This document shows, one piece after another, positions 16,752-25,886 of a DNA stretch of 64,000 nucleotides (position 1 is the stretch's first letter; each line of letters begins with the position of its first letter). The position numbers and the translations under genes are program-made. Origin of the DNA: CAZQCI01 sp964592255 (lineage in GTDB: Bacteria; UBA10199; SBBF01); contig CAZQCI010000001.1 in the NCBI GenBank assembly GCA_964592255.1, positions 19,114 through 83,113 on the forward strand. Direction: 5' to 3'. The notes below the pieces were generated by a model that made no database searches, was not told the DNA's origin, and worked only from the letters and a program-made list of their open reading frames with translations.

Positions 16752-17903
16752 ATGAGCATAGCTAAAATTATTGAAGTTAAAGGAAATTATTTTGAAATGG
16801 GACAATCTCAAGGCGCCCAGTTTCAAGGCATCTTCCCCGATATTATCCAGTCGTTAAAACAACTTGCTTTTCTTCCCTACAATTTCCAAAAAGCCATTCC
16901 CACTTTTTTGTACAAAATTTTCTTTCAAGAACAAGGAAAGATTTTCTCGCGACGACACCACACTTTACTCACGGGGCCCCAACAAAAACTACAAGAGCGC
17001 TGGCAAGGTATTGCCCAAGGAATGAAAGAGCCCCCCTCTCTTGTTTATGGATTAGCTTGCTTAGAAATACTCACTTCCGAAATGCCCCATATTCCTCCAT
17101 TAGCATGTACCTCCCTAGCTCTGTCTCCCAACATGACTCAAAATGGAGAACCTCTTCTGGCTTATAATCATGATTTTCCAGAGTCATTTGGAAAACATCT
17201 ATTATTACGCAAAAATTTTCCTCAAAATGGCTATACCTCCATCTCAATCACTTACCCTATTATGTTTGGTGCCATTGGAGGCATTAACGAAAAAGGATTA
17301 GCCATTACCATCAACCATGCTTTTGAAAAAAAGATTATTAAAGATAAAGCAGGTTTATTGGTTACCAGCTTATTGCAAGACTGCCTCGACACATGCGCAA
17401 CAACACGGGAAGCCGTGGAAAAAATCTGCAACACCCCTGTCACTAACGGATCGATGCTTACGGTGATGGATGCTAGTGGCCATCATGAGGTTGTGGAAGT
17501 TTCCAGCCAAAAAAATATTTTGAGAGAAAATAAGAAAAACCACTCGATCACTTTCAATAAATACAGAATTCCAGAAATGGAATCTTTGGAACTCCCCTTA
17601 GACACAGCCGGCGCTGGGGTTTTGAAAGGAAGACTCGTTCATGAAGCGACTATAGAAAGAGAAAAACGATTTGAAGAAATGTTTAATGAGCACAAAAATC
17701 TTTCAATGGAGGACATAACCAAAATTTTTTCAGACCACAAAGGAGGGTCTGGAGACTTAGGGACTCTTTGTCGACATCACCCTAAAACTTCCAGCACTTT
17801 GGGCTCTGCCCTCTTCTTTCCTCAACAAAGAAAAATGAAAATGATTTTTGGAAAAACCTGTAGCCAAAACTACCAAGAATTCTCTCTTACCACCCCAACT
17901 TAA
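16752..17903 (+). CDS. C45-family autoproteolytic acyltransferase/hydrolase
   Basis: A 383-residue Ntn hydrolase of the peptidase C45 (acyl-CoA:6-aminopenicillanate acyltransferase-like) family. The self-cleaving nucleophile is predicted at Cys119 in ACTSLAL, followed by the conserved LAYNHDFP and the AIGGINEKGLAITINH segment. Ntn enzymes of this family cut or form amides; the physiological substrate is unknown. The ATG at 16752 follows directly after a TTG, and the ATG is preferred. There is no signal peptide. The 3' end overlaps the convergent amidotransferase gene by 17 bases. Confidence 0.82.
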   Translation: MSIAKIIEVKGNYFEMGQSQGAQFQGIFPDIIQSLKQLAFLPYNFQKAIPTFLYKIFFQEQGKIFSRRHHTLLTGPQQKLQERWQGIAQGMKEPPSLVYGLACLEILTSEMPHIPPLACTSLALSPNMTQNGEPLLAYNHDFPESFGKHLLLRKNFPQNGYTSISITYPIMFGAIGGINEKGLAITINHAFEKKIIKDKAGLLVTSLLQDCLDTCATTREAVEKICNTPVTNGSMLTVMDASGHHEVVEVSSQKNILRENKKNHSITFNKYRIPEMESLELPLDTAGAGVLKGRLVHEATIEREKRFEEMFNEHKNLSMEDITKIFSDHKGGSGDLGTLCRHHPKTSSTLGSALFFPQQRKMKMIFGKTCSQNYQEFSLTTPT

Positions 17904-18645
17904 TGTGGCGCTTCCGTTCACTAAAGAGAGACATCCAAGCCTTAAAAACCTGTTCGCCATGACTCATCAAACCAGAAATAAACTGAGGCGTTTGGTCGCG
18001 TATGACTTGTGGATTAATTTTATCCTTTAAAAACTCTAACTCTTCCTGATTATTTTCAATGGTCAGCCAACGATAAATCATGGCTTCATCCACTTCCAAG
18101 TGAAACTGGAGAGCATACGCTTTATCTCCATATTTAAAGGCTTGATTGCGGCACAAGGGAGAGCTGGCTAAAGCAGTAGCTCCCTTCGGGATATCAAAAG
18201 TATCTCCATGCCATTGAAAAACAGGAAACAAAGAAGAGTGTTGAGGCGCTAAATATTGAAGTAAAGAGTCCGTGCGCCCTTGATCGTTAAGCTCCAAAGG
18301 GTACCAACCAATTTCTTTTTCAGGATTAGCCGTCACCGATGCACCTAAAGCCCGTGCCATCAATTGGGCCCCCAAGCAAATACCTAAAACCGGTTTATTT
18401 TGATCGATGGCTTTGCGGATCAGTTCCACTTCGTAAGCTAAGTTGGGATATTTCTCCACCTCATCACAATTCATCGGGCCACCCAGCACAACCAAACCAT
18501 CATAGTCTTCCATCAAAGGCCTGGCATGGGGATGACGACCAAAATTAACATAACGAATGCGAAACCCATTGCGCTTTAAAAGAGGGTTTAACGTTCCTAA
18601 AAGCTCGTAGGCCACATGCTGACAAATGAGTATTTTACGAGACAT
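17887..18645 (-). CDS. Class I glutamine amidotransferase (GMP synthase-like)
   Basis: A 252-residue stand-alone GATase1 domain. The triad is visible: Cys90 in LGICLGAQL, and His182 and Glu184 in LQFHLEVDE. The oxyanion strand is VVLGGPMN. It has no synthetase partner domain, so it belongs to the free-standing GuaA-like group whose members hydrolyse gamma-glutamyl compounds or serve unknown partners. It is a single gene, divergent from the TMEM43-like gene and convergent with the C45 hydrolase. Confidence 0.85.
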   Translation of the reverse strand: MSRKILICQHVAYELLGTLNPLLKRNGFRIRYVNFGRHPHARPLMEDYDGLVVLGGPMNCDEVEKYPNLAYEVELIRKAIDQNKPVLGICLGAQLMARALGASVTANPEKEIGWYPLELNDQGRTDSLLQYLAPQHSSLFPVFQWHGDTFDIPKGATALASSPLCRNQAFKYGDKAYALQFHLEVDEAMIYRWLTIENNQEELEFLKDKINPQVIRDQTPQFISGLMSHGEQVFKAWMSLFSERKRHIKLGW

Positions 18646-18729
18646 GTTTGTAAATTTTTAACACTCACTAGAACCCACCACAACTTCTTTTATTGCCCCT
18701 GGTACCAAGAGACGTTATAGTTTTACACA

Positions 18730-19848
18730 ATGAAAAAATCGATTGTCCAAGCAATAGGCCTCGGGATTTTTTTAACGGTGCTCGTCATCATGATGCTGTA
18801 TTATGTTGAAACAGCTCCAAACTATGCCGACACTCTCAAACAAGCCCCTCATTTAACTGAAGGAAAAAAACCTCAAGCCGGCTTTACTGGCCCCCTAGCC
18901 ATACGTGGCCACTTAACAACAGACAAACCTGCATTTGACCCTGATTATCTTCCGTTTCCAAACACAGAACACAAACAATACGCCATACTTAAGCGCTCTG
19001 CCGAAATGTATGTATGGCATCAATCCAGCCAAAACTCTGCCCGCACAACTCCACAACATGTAGAAGATTATCATTATCAAGCTGGATGGGATCGTTACAT
19101 TCCTGTTTCTTCTTCTTTTTTCGTTCGTGAAGGACATACAAACCCCGAAAAATGGCCCACCCCTCCCTTAGCCATCTTTGTTGCCGAAGGCCTTAAAATT
19201 TCAGGGATCCCCATCTCAATGGGGCAAAACCAAAAAAATGCCCTTAGCCCATCGCAATGGCAGCCATTAACATTATCTTCCAAGATGCTCCCAGAAAAGG
19301 AAGGAAATGAAGATCCTCTTCTCACTGTGAGCCCCGATTCTAAAACTCTTTATTACACCCAAAAACAATGGGATGGGACAGACAGCTCGCTCACTATTGG
19401 AGATATGCGCTTCAGCTATGAAGGGCTGGAAATAAAAAACTCTCTAGTGGTTCTAGGTAATTGGGATGGAGCAACACTTTCCCCTATTTGCAAATCAAAA
19501 TTTTATCCTTGTTTTTTAGGTATTTATGAAGGAGATTTTCAAGCATTTTCTAATCAACTTAATCAAAACTATCATGCCCTTCGTTATGCAGCCCGTATCT
19601 TTAGCGCCCTCGTCTTATGGCTAGCTTTTTATCTGATACTCAAACCTTTTTTCCATATCTTGCAGGTCATCCCCTTTTTCGGCAGTTTTTTACGCATTGG
19701 CCTAGGCATACTATGCTTAGCCGCCTCCATCATCAGCGTGGCCATGATGTCCCTTTTCTTTAATTTCTTTTGGGTGATTTTAGTTGTGGTCTTAAGCGCT
19801 ACGCTAATTCCTTTTTTCAGAAAAAAAGAACCTACTTCCAATTTTTAA
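18730..19848 (+). CDS. TMEM43-family membrane protein
   Basis: A 372-residue protein with one N-terminal helix (about 6-26), a large non-cytoplasmic region, and three C-terminal helices (about 293-355). The layout and the motifs TIGDMRFSYEG and YHYQAGWDRYIPVSSSFF followed by NPEKWP match the TMEM43/LUMA family, known mainly from eukaryotes but also found in bacteria. The function in bacteria is unknown; a membrane-organising role is only suggested by analogy. The extracellular part contains two cysteines (SPICKSKFYPC). The gene end overlaps the convergent gene at 19832 by 17 bases. Confidence 0.7.
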   Translation: MKKSIVQAIGLGIFLTVLVIMMLYYVETAPNYADTLKQAPHLTEGKKPQAGFTGPLAIRGHLTTDKPAFDPDYLPFPNTEHKQYAILKRSAEMYVWHQSSQNSARTTPQHVEDYHYQAGWDRYIPVSSSFFVREGHTNPEKWPTPPLAIFVAEGLKISGIPISMGQNQKNALSPSQWQPLTLSSKMLPEKEGNEDPLLTVSPDSKTLYYTQKQWDGTDSSLTIGDMRFSYEGLEIKNSLVVLGNWDGATLSPICKSKFYPCFLGIYEGDFQAFSNQLNQNYHALRYAARIFSALVLWLAFYLILKPFFHILQVIPFFGSFLRIGLGILCLAASIISVAMMSLFFNFFWVILVVVLSATLIPFFRKKEPTSNF

Positions 19849-21064
19849 GCAACATCTCTTGGACCACGTATTGAGAGCCTTTAGTATCCACACCAACATT
19901 AACGCTATCGGAATGATTATCTTTATTCACGTAAGCTTGGTAGATAGTAGCCGTTTTAGCATCAGCTTTGACAATCACATTCAATCGCAAAACAGAGGTG
20001 TCATTATTATACCAGCCCACTTGAGCCGAACTCCAACGCCAGATACTATCACGCACCCAAGTTTTATTAGGAAAACGCACTCCTAAAACATCGTCTTTGG
20101 GATATTTCTTTTTCCAAGCTTTAAGAACAGCATCAGCAATTTCAGCTTTGTCTTTCTCGGCATAAACATCTTTAGGCGCCTCTGTGCCCGCCAATAATTC
20201 TTCCTTAAGTCCTTTTTTGACAGTGTCTAATTCTTTACGAGCTGCCACGAGCGAGGATTGCAATGACTTTGCAGCTTCCTTAGCCGTTCCATAATCCATA
20301 GTTGTCAAATGATCGATATAACTTTGTACTTGCTCCAAATTATTTTCAGACTGCCTAAACATCGCCACTTGTTTTTTAGCTAATGCTTGCTGAGCACGAG
20401 TAGAAGCTTCTTTTACAAGTGTTGGACCTTTGGACTGAGCCTCTTTAATCAACTCTTCTCTCTTGGCTAAATAGCCTTGCATGGCCTTAACAGCAGCAGC
20501 ATGGGCCTTTTGAATCTTAGCGCCTTCTGCAGAGCCCATTTTTATAAGAACCGCATAAGTCTTGAGCACTTCGTTGACAAAGGCTGCATTGGTTTTTAAA
20601 TCATCTTCCAACATTTTCATGCTGGAGACATTCAGGTTAACCAAGTTACCGTTCACAACATACGCTTTTGCAAAACCTTCAATCTTTTGCAAATCGGCAT
20701 TATAATTTTTATAACTGGAAACATCCGCCTGTTTTTCAGCGGAAGCTTTTTTATCAGAAAACTGTTTCTTCAAATCTTCAAGGCGCTTAACAAAACTAGC
20801 ATGACGCTTATACCAATCCGAGACAGTCGCCTCTGTTTTAGGGCAACCATTTTTTTCAATATCAGAAGCATACGCGGCTAATTGTTTTAAAAATTCATCG
20901 GCTTTAGCTATAAATGCTGTCAATTGTACAGGAGCTAAAACCGCTTGTTTAATTTTTGCAGCATCAATACCCTTGTATTCGGTTTCAAAAACCTTCTTTT
21001 CAAAGCTATCTAAATTACTATTCTGACGTTTAAGGGCTTGTTGTTGAGTAGGAGTAAGAGCCAT
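19832..21064 (-). CDS. Hypothetical coiled-coil protein
   Basis: A 410-residue soluble protein, not recognised. Residues 1-310 are Lys/Ala/Glu-rich with heptad-like spacing, pointing to long helices or a bundle. The last 100 residues differ in character (VRFPNKTWVRDSIWRWSS and VGWYNNDTSVLRLNVIV) and look like a compact alpha/beta domain with several Trp residues. There is no signal peptide or membrane helix. It is a single gene with a divergent neighbour at 21110, so the two may share a promoter region of about 45 bases. Confidence 0.65.
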   Translation of the reverse strand: MALTPTQQQALKRQNSNLDSFEKKVFETEYKGIDAAKIKQAVLAPVQLTAFIAKADEFLKQLAAYASDIEKNGCPKTEATVSDWYKRHASFVKRLEDLKKQFSDKKASAEKQADVSSYKNYNADLQKIEGFAKAYVVNGNLVNLNVSSMKMLEDDLKTNAAFVNEVLKTYAVLIKMGSAEGAKIQKAHAAAVKAMQGYLAKREELIKEAQSKGPTLVKEASTRAQQALAKKQVAMFRQSENNLEQVQSYIDHLTTMDYGTAKEAAKSLQSSLVAARKELDTVKKGLKEELLAGTEAPKDVYAEKDKAEIADAVLKAWKKKYPKDDVLGVRFPNKTWVRDSIWRWSSAQVGWYNNDTSVLRLNVIVKADAKTATIYQAYVNKDNHSDSVNVGVDTKGSQYVVQEMLLKNWK

Positions 21065-21109
21065 GACTATCCTTTACAGTTTATAAAGATTTGTTTAATA
21101 TCTTACCTT

Positions 21110-21613
21110 ATGAAACTACACGACCTGCTTCAACTTTTATACAAATTTATCCCCAAAGGCAAGATACAAACTTTTTTTTACAGGTTTGTTAGAAAACAAA
21201 TTAATATTTTGCTCGTTCCACCCGAAGCGGCTGGAGTGGAATTGATCAATCAATTATTTTCTACCTTACAAATGAGTGACCCCCAGCAACGGGAAGCCGC
21301 CCTACTTCAACTGGTACATGCCAGTCTCATTTATCAAGATAAAACAGGACCCACCCTTGATAGAAGTATTAAAGAATTTTCTTACAAGCGCGCTTTAAAA
21401 AGTTACGGAGTCTACCAGCTTCCTATTAAAGTAACTGAAGTACATCGTGGTCAACGGATGGCTGTTGGCTTTCAAAAAACGGGGCAATCTGGCCGCATCG
21501 ACAAATACTTCATCGCCAAAAAATTTGGCATAAAAGGCCCTCCAGCTCCCATTGATATTTTCTTTCCGGATAATGGAGAACCCCCACGGCTGATTAATTT
21601 TGGTAGCCTGTAA
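21110..21613 (+). CDS. Hypothetical protein
   Basis: A 167-residue protein without a recognised domain. The start is placed at the ATG at 21110 (MKLHDLLQLLYKFIPKG); the frame is open further upstream but would run into the divergent gene's start. It is basic and soluble in its second half, with a conserved-looking stretch KVTEVHRGQRMAVGFQKTG and a Pro-rich end (KGPPAPIDIFFPDNGEPP). It is not clearly linked to a neighbour; the next gene on the same strand begins 90 bases later. Confidence 0.55.
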   Translation: MKLHDLLQLLYKFIPKGKIQTFFYRFVRKQINILLVPPEAAGVELINQLFSTLQMSDPQQREAALLQLVHASLIYQDKTGPTLDRSIKEFSYKRALKSYGVYQLPIKVTEVHRGQRMAVGFQKTGQSGRIDKYFIAKKFGIKGPPAPIDIFFPDNGEPPRLINFGSL

Positions 21614-21703
21614 CTACCCTAAAAATAAAAAAATCGTACATTAAATTGTAATTACAGAAAAACTCCCCCTAACCCGAAAAATAGGAGGCAACTTTCCCTC
21701 AAC

Positions 21704-23302
21704 TTGGCCGATAAATACTATATGATTGTTAAAGTGGTCCAGTCGCCAATACCGACAACTGAAAAAAATACCATTGCTTTTCTCGAATTCCTCAAAAAAA
21801 ACCATATCGGTAATAATGGTGACGACATTTTCACCGCACAAGAAATTCGGGATGTTTTTGTGGTTGAAGGCATTCCCGAAGCCTCTTTCGAAACGTGGGC
21901 TTATCTGTTTAAAGAAGGGGTCTTGGCCTTTCATGCCGTGGATGAACACAAAATTATAAGACAAGCTCGTTCGGCTTACAATTATATCCAAAAAAACCAC
22001 GCCGTCCTTTTACAAAGAGCACCAACAACACCGGAACATACGGTAACAGCCCATACAAAAGTCACAACTCGAGAAGGGAGTACACTTTATCTCTACCAGC
22101 CTTTAGCAGCAGGTTCATTTTTCTACGCTTTAGACTCAGAAGGAAAAATTATTAAGGAAATTGTTAAAGTACCCCCAGGTTCACAGCGCCATAGTTATAG
22201 CGGATACACACCCAGTAGCGCAGTTATGGCCGAAGAGGAAATGGCAACGCGTTCTTTCCATCTATCTCTAGATACGCTTGCCCCCTTAGCGTCTAAAATA
22301 CTATTTTTTTCCGGAATGGAAGAAGACGACCATCACGGCAACCTATGCAATTACCTGCTTTTATCTTTTGATTCTCCAATGGAACATCTTAGTGATAGTT
22401 GGCAAACCGGTTTACTCCTAGACAGTGAGGAGGTTGGCGCAAGCCTCGATCCTCATTGCAATTACCAGGATTATGTAATACCTTCTTCAACAGCAGGCAT
22501 AGACGCTGATTCCATCGGAGAAGGATCCCACCAAGTAACCCTAAAGTTTCAAAATGAATTGGGAGGAACAACAACGGCAACAGGAATACTGAATGTCAAA
22601 CGAGCAATGATAGCCATAGACAATGCCAGCACCCCTCTTTTTATTTATAATAATAGGCCCGACACTACTCAGGATGAAGCTGCCATCCAGATGACGGAAA
22701 GGCTTCTTCGAGAATCCCTTCAGTGTGGCATTCGCATCAAAGGATTTAGCCTTTTCCTGAACTTAGGGAGCCCTCTACAAAGTATCGTAGATTCCAATAC
22801 CGGCATGGTCAACATGCCCGTCACAACCGAAACAGAAAATTGGGAGCAAAATTTCAAAGATATTTATTATCATGAAGTGGAAGGACATTCTGCCTTCGAT
22901 ACCATTCCCAACGATGTTTTTATCAAATTCAACACTCTGTATAAGCAACTTGTTACCTTAGATAAAAAAGGCTCCTCTTTTAGTCCAATACCCGAATTAG
23001 CAACCTACAACACACCAGACAGCCATGAGTACACGGGACTCAAAAGCCATATGACCCATTCGTTTGATGTCTCTTACGATATAGACAATTGTGCTCTTGC
23101 TGTTTTTCAAGACGAGATCTATACAGGAATACCCAATGCCGGACACCCTTGGGACAGCAACCATGAACTTTTTGCCAGCACCCGCGCCATCATCCGACGA
23201 GGAGACAAAGATAAGCTGATTGCTAACATCAACAAAGAATTATCTGGATCAGCTCAAGAATTAGCTCTTCAGGTCATCGACACTGTCGAACAAACAATGT
23301 AG
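21704..23302 (+). CDS. Hypothetical protein with HExxGH zinc-site candidate
   Basis: A 532-residue protein, not recognised overall. Residues 388-396 read YYHEVEGHS, an HExxGH pattern (His390, Glu391, His395) like that of dipeptidyl peptidase III (M49), one residue longer than the usual HExxH. About 95 residues later HELFASTRA (Glu488) has the look of a downstream glutamate ligand helix. A gluzincin-like peptidase is therefore possible. The middle part is beta-rich (about 150-300). The start is uncertain: TTG at 21704 lies 15 bases after an AGGAGG site, and an ATG at 21722 is the alternative. No signal peptide is evident. Confidence 0.6.
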   Translation: MADKYYMIVKVVQSPIPTTEKNTIAFLEFLKKNHIGNNGDDIFTAQEIRDVFVVEGIPEASFETWAYLFKEGVLAFHAVDEHKIIRQARSAYNYIQKNHAVLLQRAPTTPEHTVTAHTKVTTREGSTLYLYQPLAAGSFFYALDSEGKIIKEIVKVPPGSQRHSYSGYTPSSAVMAEEEMATRSFHLSLDTLAPLASKILFFSGMEEDDHHGNLCNYLLLSFDSPMEHLSDSWQTGLLLDSEEVGASLDPHCNYQDYVIPSSTAGIDADSIGEGSHQVTLKFQNELGGTTTATGILNVKRAMIAIDNASTPLFIYNNRPDTTQDEAAIQMTERLLRESLQCGIRIKGFSLFLNLGSPLQSIVDSNTGMVNMPVTTETENWEQNFKDIYYHEVEGHSAFDTIPNDVFIKFNTLYKQLVTLDKKGSSFSPIPELATYNTPDSHEYTGLKSHMTHSFDVSYDIDNCALAVFQDEIYTGIPNAGHPWDSNHELFASTRAIIRRGDKDKLIANINKELSGSAQELALQVIDTVEQTM

Positions 23303-23369
23303 AATTTTTAGTCTTCCCTTCATTAAAAAATTCAATTAAAAATATATCACACAACCGAAAGGAAAAACT

Positions 23370-23978
23370 ATGCTTAAACTTTATTTTGCCCCTGGTGCTT
23401 GTTCGCTGGCTCCCCACATTATTTTGGAAGAAGTCAAAGTACCTTACGAATTAATACGAGTTGATTTAAAAAATAAGACATATGGATCGGAGAACTATCT
23501 TAAGGTTAATCCCAAAGGCAGCGTCCCTGCCCTGCAACTTAAAGATGGAAAAGTTCTCACCGAAACAGTGGCCATCCTTCAATTTTTAGCCGATCAAAAA
23601 CCGGAAGCTCGATTAGTGCCTACTGCTGGAAGTTGGGAGAAATACCAAGAGTTAGAATGGCTCAACTTCATTTCCACCGAAGTACACAAAGGTTTTAGCC
23701 CTCTTTGGAAGGCCGATAACTCGGAAGAAATAAAAGCAAAAGCCAAAAAAGTTTTAGATCAAAAGCTTAATCTCCTGGAAGCTCATTTGCAGAAACATGA
23801 TTTTCTGATGGGGAAAAACTTCAGCGTTGCGGATGCCTACTTATTCACGGTTCTCAATTGGTCCACTTTCTTAAAAATAGACATGTCCGGATGGGCGGCC
23901 TTAGTTAAATATATGGACCGCATCAAAACAAGGCCCGCCACACTAGCTGCCCTTCAAGCTGAAGGGTTACTTAAATAA
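23370..23978 (+). CDS. gstA: Glutathione S-transferase, beta-class-like
   Basis: A 202-residue enzyme with an N-terminal thioredoxin-fold domain (1-78) and a C-terminal helical domain. FAPGACSLAPHI contains Cys10, the catalytic cysteine of bacterial beta-class GSTs. NPKGSVPALQL holds the cis-Pro, and TETVAILQFLAD is the glutathione-binding Glu/Ser motif. It conjugates glutathione to electrophiles in the cytoplasm. It has a good ribosome site (GAAAGGAAA). It is a single-gene unit as far as can be seen. Confidence 0.92.
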   Translation: MLKLYFAPGACSLAPHIILEEVKVPYELIRVDLKNKTYGSENYLKVNPKGSVPALQLKDGKVLTETVAILQFLADQKPEARLVPTAGSWEKYQELEWLNFISTEVHKGFSPLWKADNSEEIKAKAKKVLDQKLNLLEAHLQKHDFLMGKNFSVADAYLFTVLNWSTFLKIDMSGWAALVKYMDRIKTRPATLAALQAEGLLK

Positions 23979-24004
23979 ATGAAGAACTCCGTCACAAGTG
24001 GTGG

Positions 24005-24028
24005 GGAATAAAACCCCCTCTGGGGATT
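24005..24028 (-). terminator. Probable intrinsic terminator after the 24034 gene
   Basis: Read on the minus strand, a seven-pair stem (AATCCCC / GGGGGTT, with one T-G pair) around an AGA loop is followed by TTATT. It lies just past the stop of the minus-strand gene at 24034. The stem is short, so confidence is moderate. It could also act on gstA from the other side. Confidence 0.4.
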
Positions 24029-24033
24029 CAAAA

Positions 24034-24522
24034 CTATTTAGGAATCTCCAACTCTAGAATAACGGCGTCTTTTAACTTCTTAAGAGCCTGTGCGACTTCA
24101 ACCATTTGCTGATAAGAATAAAAGGATCCATCTAACCTTGTAAGCTCTTCGTTTTTATTATCGTAAAAAGCCAATGCGGAAATAGTTCTTCTACGAATAA
24201 AAACAGTACGGTATTGCACTCTGTGCAGGTCTAACAAAGAAAACTTTTTTACAACAAAGGGATGATGTACCTCAGCGGTCATATTTGAAAACACAACAAT
24301 CTTCATTTTCGCAAATCGTTTTTTTAAAAAAATCAAAAGCGCCGCAGGAAAAGCACAACCGATATAGAACAACCATAAAATCGGATACTCTCCAACATTT
24401 TTAATAGTTGTGGCAAACAACATAAAATCGATAAAACCAAAAACAGAGACCACAGCCCAATACAAGCAGCCTGGAAAAGGATATTGACGAATAGGCTTTA
24501 CTTCTAAAACAACATTTTGCAT
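24034..24522 (-). CDS. Hypothetical membrane protein
   Basis: A 162-residue protein with two closely spaced helices (about 21-42 and 46-66) followed by a cytoplasmic domain of about 95 residues. The domain has alternating strands (MKIVVFSNMTAEVHHPFVV, LHRVQYRTVFIRRRTIS) and a final helix. This looks like a membrane-anchored PH-like (bPH) fold, but I see no defining motif. No recognised name. It has a clear ribosome site (AAGGAGA), and its only near neighbours are transcribed in the other direction. Confidence 0.6.
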   Translation of the reverse strand: MQNVVLEVKPIRQYPFPGCLYWAVVSVFGFIDFMLFATTIKNVGEYPILWLFYIGCAFPAALLIFLKKRFAKMKIVVFSNMTAEVHHPFVVKKFSLLDLHRVQYRTVFIRRRTISALAFYDNKNEELTRLDGSFYSYQQMVEVAQALKKLKDAVILELEIPK

Positions 24523-24588
24523 TTTTATCTCCTTAAAAATAAAAACAATCTAGACAATGTAACTTTTTTTTTATAAAAACTGCATACT

Positions 24589-25026
24589 ATGAAAAATAAA
24601 ATATTAACTCTAACCTCATTAATGGCTTTGTTTGCTTGTGCACCAGCGCCTAAGCAAGGCACCCCTATTTCATTCAACCAAATATGTCAAATGGGAGGAA
24701 AAACCGTAGAAGTACAAGGCTACATGCGCCTGCCTCCCCGAATGGAATGCCGCTCTTCCAGCTGTCAAGCCAACCTCTACCCTACCAATATTATTGGACC
24801 TCAAGATCCGTTCAGCATCATTTCTTTTGACGTAGGCAAAGGAAAAAATAAAATGGAACTACCTCCGCAAAATTATACTTACGAGAGTTTAAAAATTCAC
24901 GATAGAAACGGAAAGATCATTGGGCATAATCAGCATGCTAAAATCATCGGCCTCGTTGCCAGAACGTATCCTGGGCAAGCCAATGCCTGCCAGATTTACC
25001 TCGATTCGATTGAAGCGATACCTTAA
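24589..25026 (+). CDS. Hypothetical lipoprotein
   Basis: A 145-residue protein. The signal MKNKILTLTSLMALFAC ends in a lipobox with Cys17. The mature part starts with a Pro-rich linker and the segment MGGKTVEVQGYMRLP, which resembles the first strands of a small OB-type beta barrel. Cysteines at CRSSSC and NACQIY may form disulfides. No family name is recognised. It is followed 14 bases later by another exported protein, so the two are probably co-transcribed. Confidence 0.6.
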   Translation: MKNKILTLTSLMALFACAPAPKQGTPISFNQICQMGGKTVEVQGYMRLPPRMECRSSSCQANLYPTNIIGPQDPFSIISFDVGKGKNKMELPPQNYTYESLKIHDRNGKIIGHNQHAKIIGLVARTYPGQANACQIYLDSIEAIP

Positions 25027-25040
25027 GGTATCCGCAATGT

Positions 25041-25757
25041 ATGAAAAAAAAATTTCTACTGCCAGCCATTGCCTTGATGGTCATACCGGGTTTGTCTTAC
25101 TCACAAGCTTATTCAGGAACAGCCTGCACCAATGGGGGTAATCCCCTTCTTAAAACACAGCTCAAAGAAGGAAAAATGGCCGCTATTGAAGGGATTGGTT
25201 ATGGATATTACCAAAATTGGGCCAGCTCTTACTTAGCCGCCTCAGGTAGCAAGCCTACCAACACAAACTCATCTGCCGTAGAAGACCAAGAAAATAATGC
25301 CGAAGCCCAAGATAAATGGAGTTGCATGTACGCTCCTTACAATTTGATCGACGGAGACAACAAAACGGCATGGTGTGAGGGGAGCAAAACTGAAGGGGTT
25401 GGAGAAATCGCGATGGCACGTATCGATTTGGATAAACCCGTTGAAATTGCCGTTGGGTATCAAAAATCTCCAACAACTTATCAAGCCAATAACCGCCCCA
25501 GCAAAATAAAAATTTATGTTCTTGAAGGAGACCAGTGGATGGATGGCCTTACAACAAGTGAAGGGAATAAAGTTGAAAATCTCACCCTCTTGGCCCAACA
25601 AGAAGTAGAATTAAAAGACACAAATGCGTATCAACCCCTTTCAATCCCTTCATTTAAATCGAATGGCAAAAAAACATTCTTAGCCCTTGAACTTGTTTCT
25701 GTGACCAAAGGAACACAATTCAACGACACCTGCATTTCAGAAATTAGAAATAAATAG
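25041..25757 (+). CDS. Exported protein with discoidin-like (NADase-type) glycan-binding domain
   Basis: A 238-residue protein with a signal peptide (MKKKFLLPAIALMVIPGLSYS). The central segment YAPYNLIDGDNKTAWCEGS, followed by GVGEIAMARIDL, is the hallmark of the galactose-binding/discoidin-like domain found in NADase-type glycan-binding proteins. The domain covers about residues 85-238. It likely binds a glycan or cell-wall polymer in the periplasm or outside. It lies 14 bases after the lipoprotein gene with no ribosome site stronger than GGTATCC. A palindromic repeat follows. Confidence 0.7.
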   Translation: MKKKFLLPAIALMVIPGLSYSQAYSGTACTNGGNPLLKTQLKEGKMAAIEGIGYGYYQNWASSYLAASGSKPTNTNSSAVEDQENNAEAQDKWSCMYAPYNLIDGDNKTAWCEGSKTEGVGEIAMARIDLDKPVEIAVGYQKSPTTYQANNRPSKIKIYVLEGDQWMDGLTTSEGNKVENLTLLAQQEVELKDTNAYQPLSIPSFKSNGKKTFLALELVSVTKGTQFNDTCISEIRNK

Positions 25758-25778
25758 AATGGATAAGACCCCTAACAA

Positions 25779-25805
25779 CGTCACCCCGGTGAAAACCGGG
25801 GTCCA
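25779..25805. repeat. Palindromic repeat (GTCACCCCGGT-type hairpin)
   Basis: CCCCGGT-GAAA-ACCGGGG is a perfect seven-pair hairpin with a GNRA tetraloop, flanked by GTCA and TCCA as in a dispersed bacterial repeat class. The right-hand part up to about 25860 (TCCGGC...GCCGGGAT) may be a decayed partner arm. It lies between two convergent genes and could also slow or end transcription. Only one copy is seen in the window. Confidence 0.6.
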
Positions 25806-25886
25806 AGTTAAAGACAAATGAAGTCCGGCTTACGTCCCTACAGAATTTTGCCGGGATAACAACATATGGCGTTCGCGTAAAATGAA

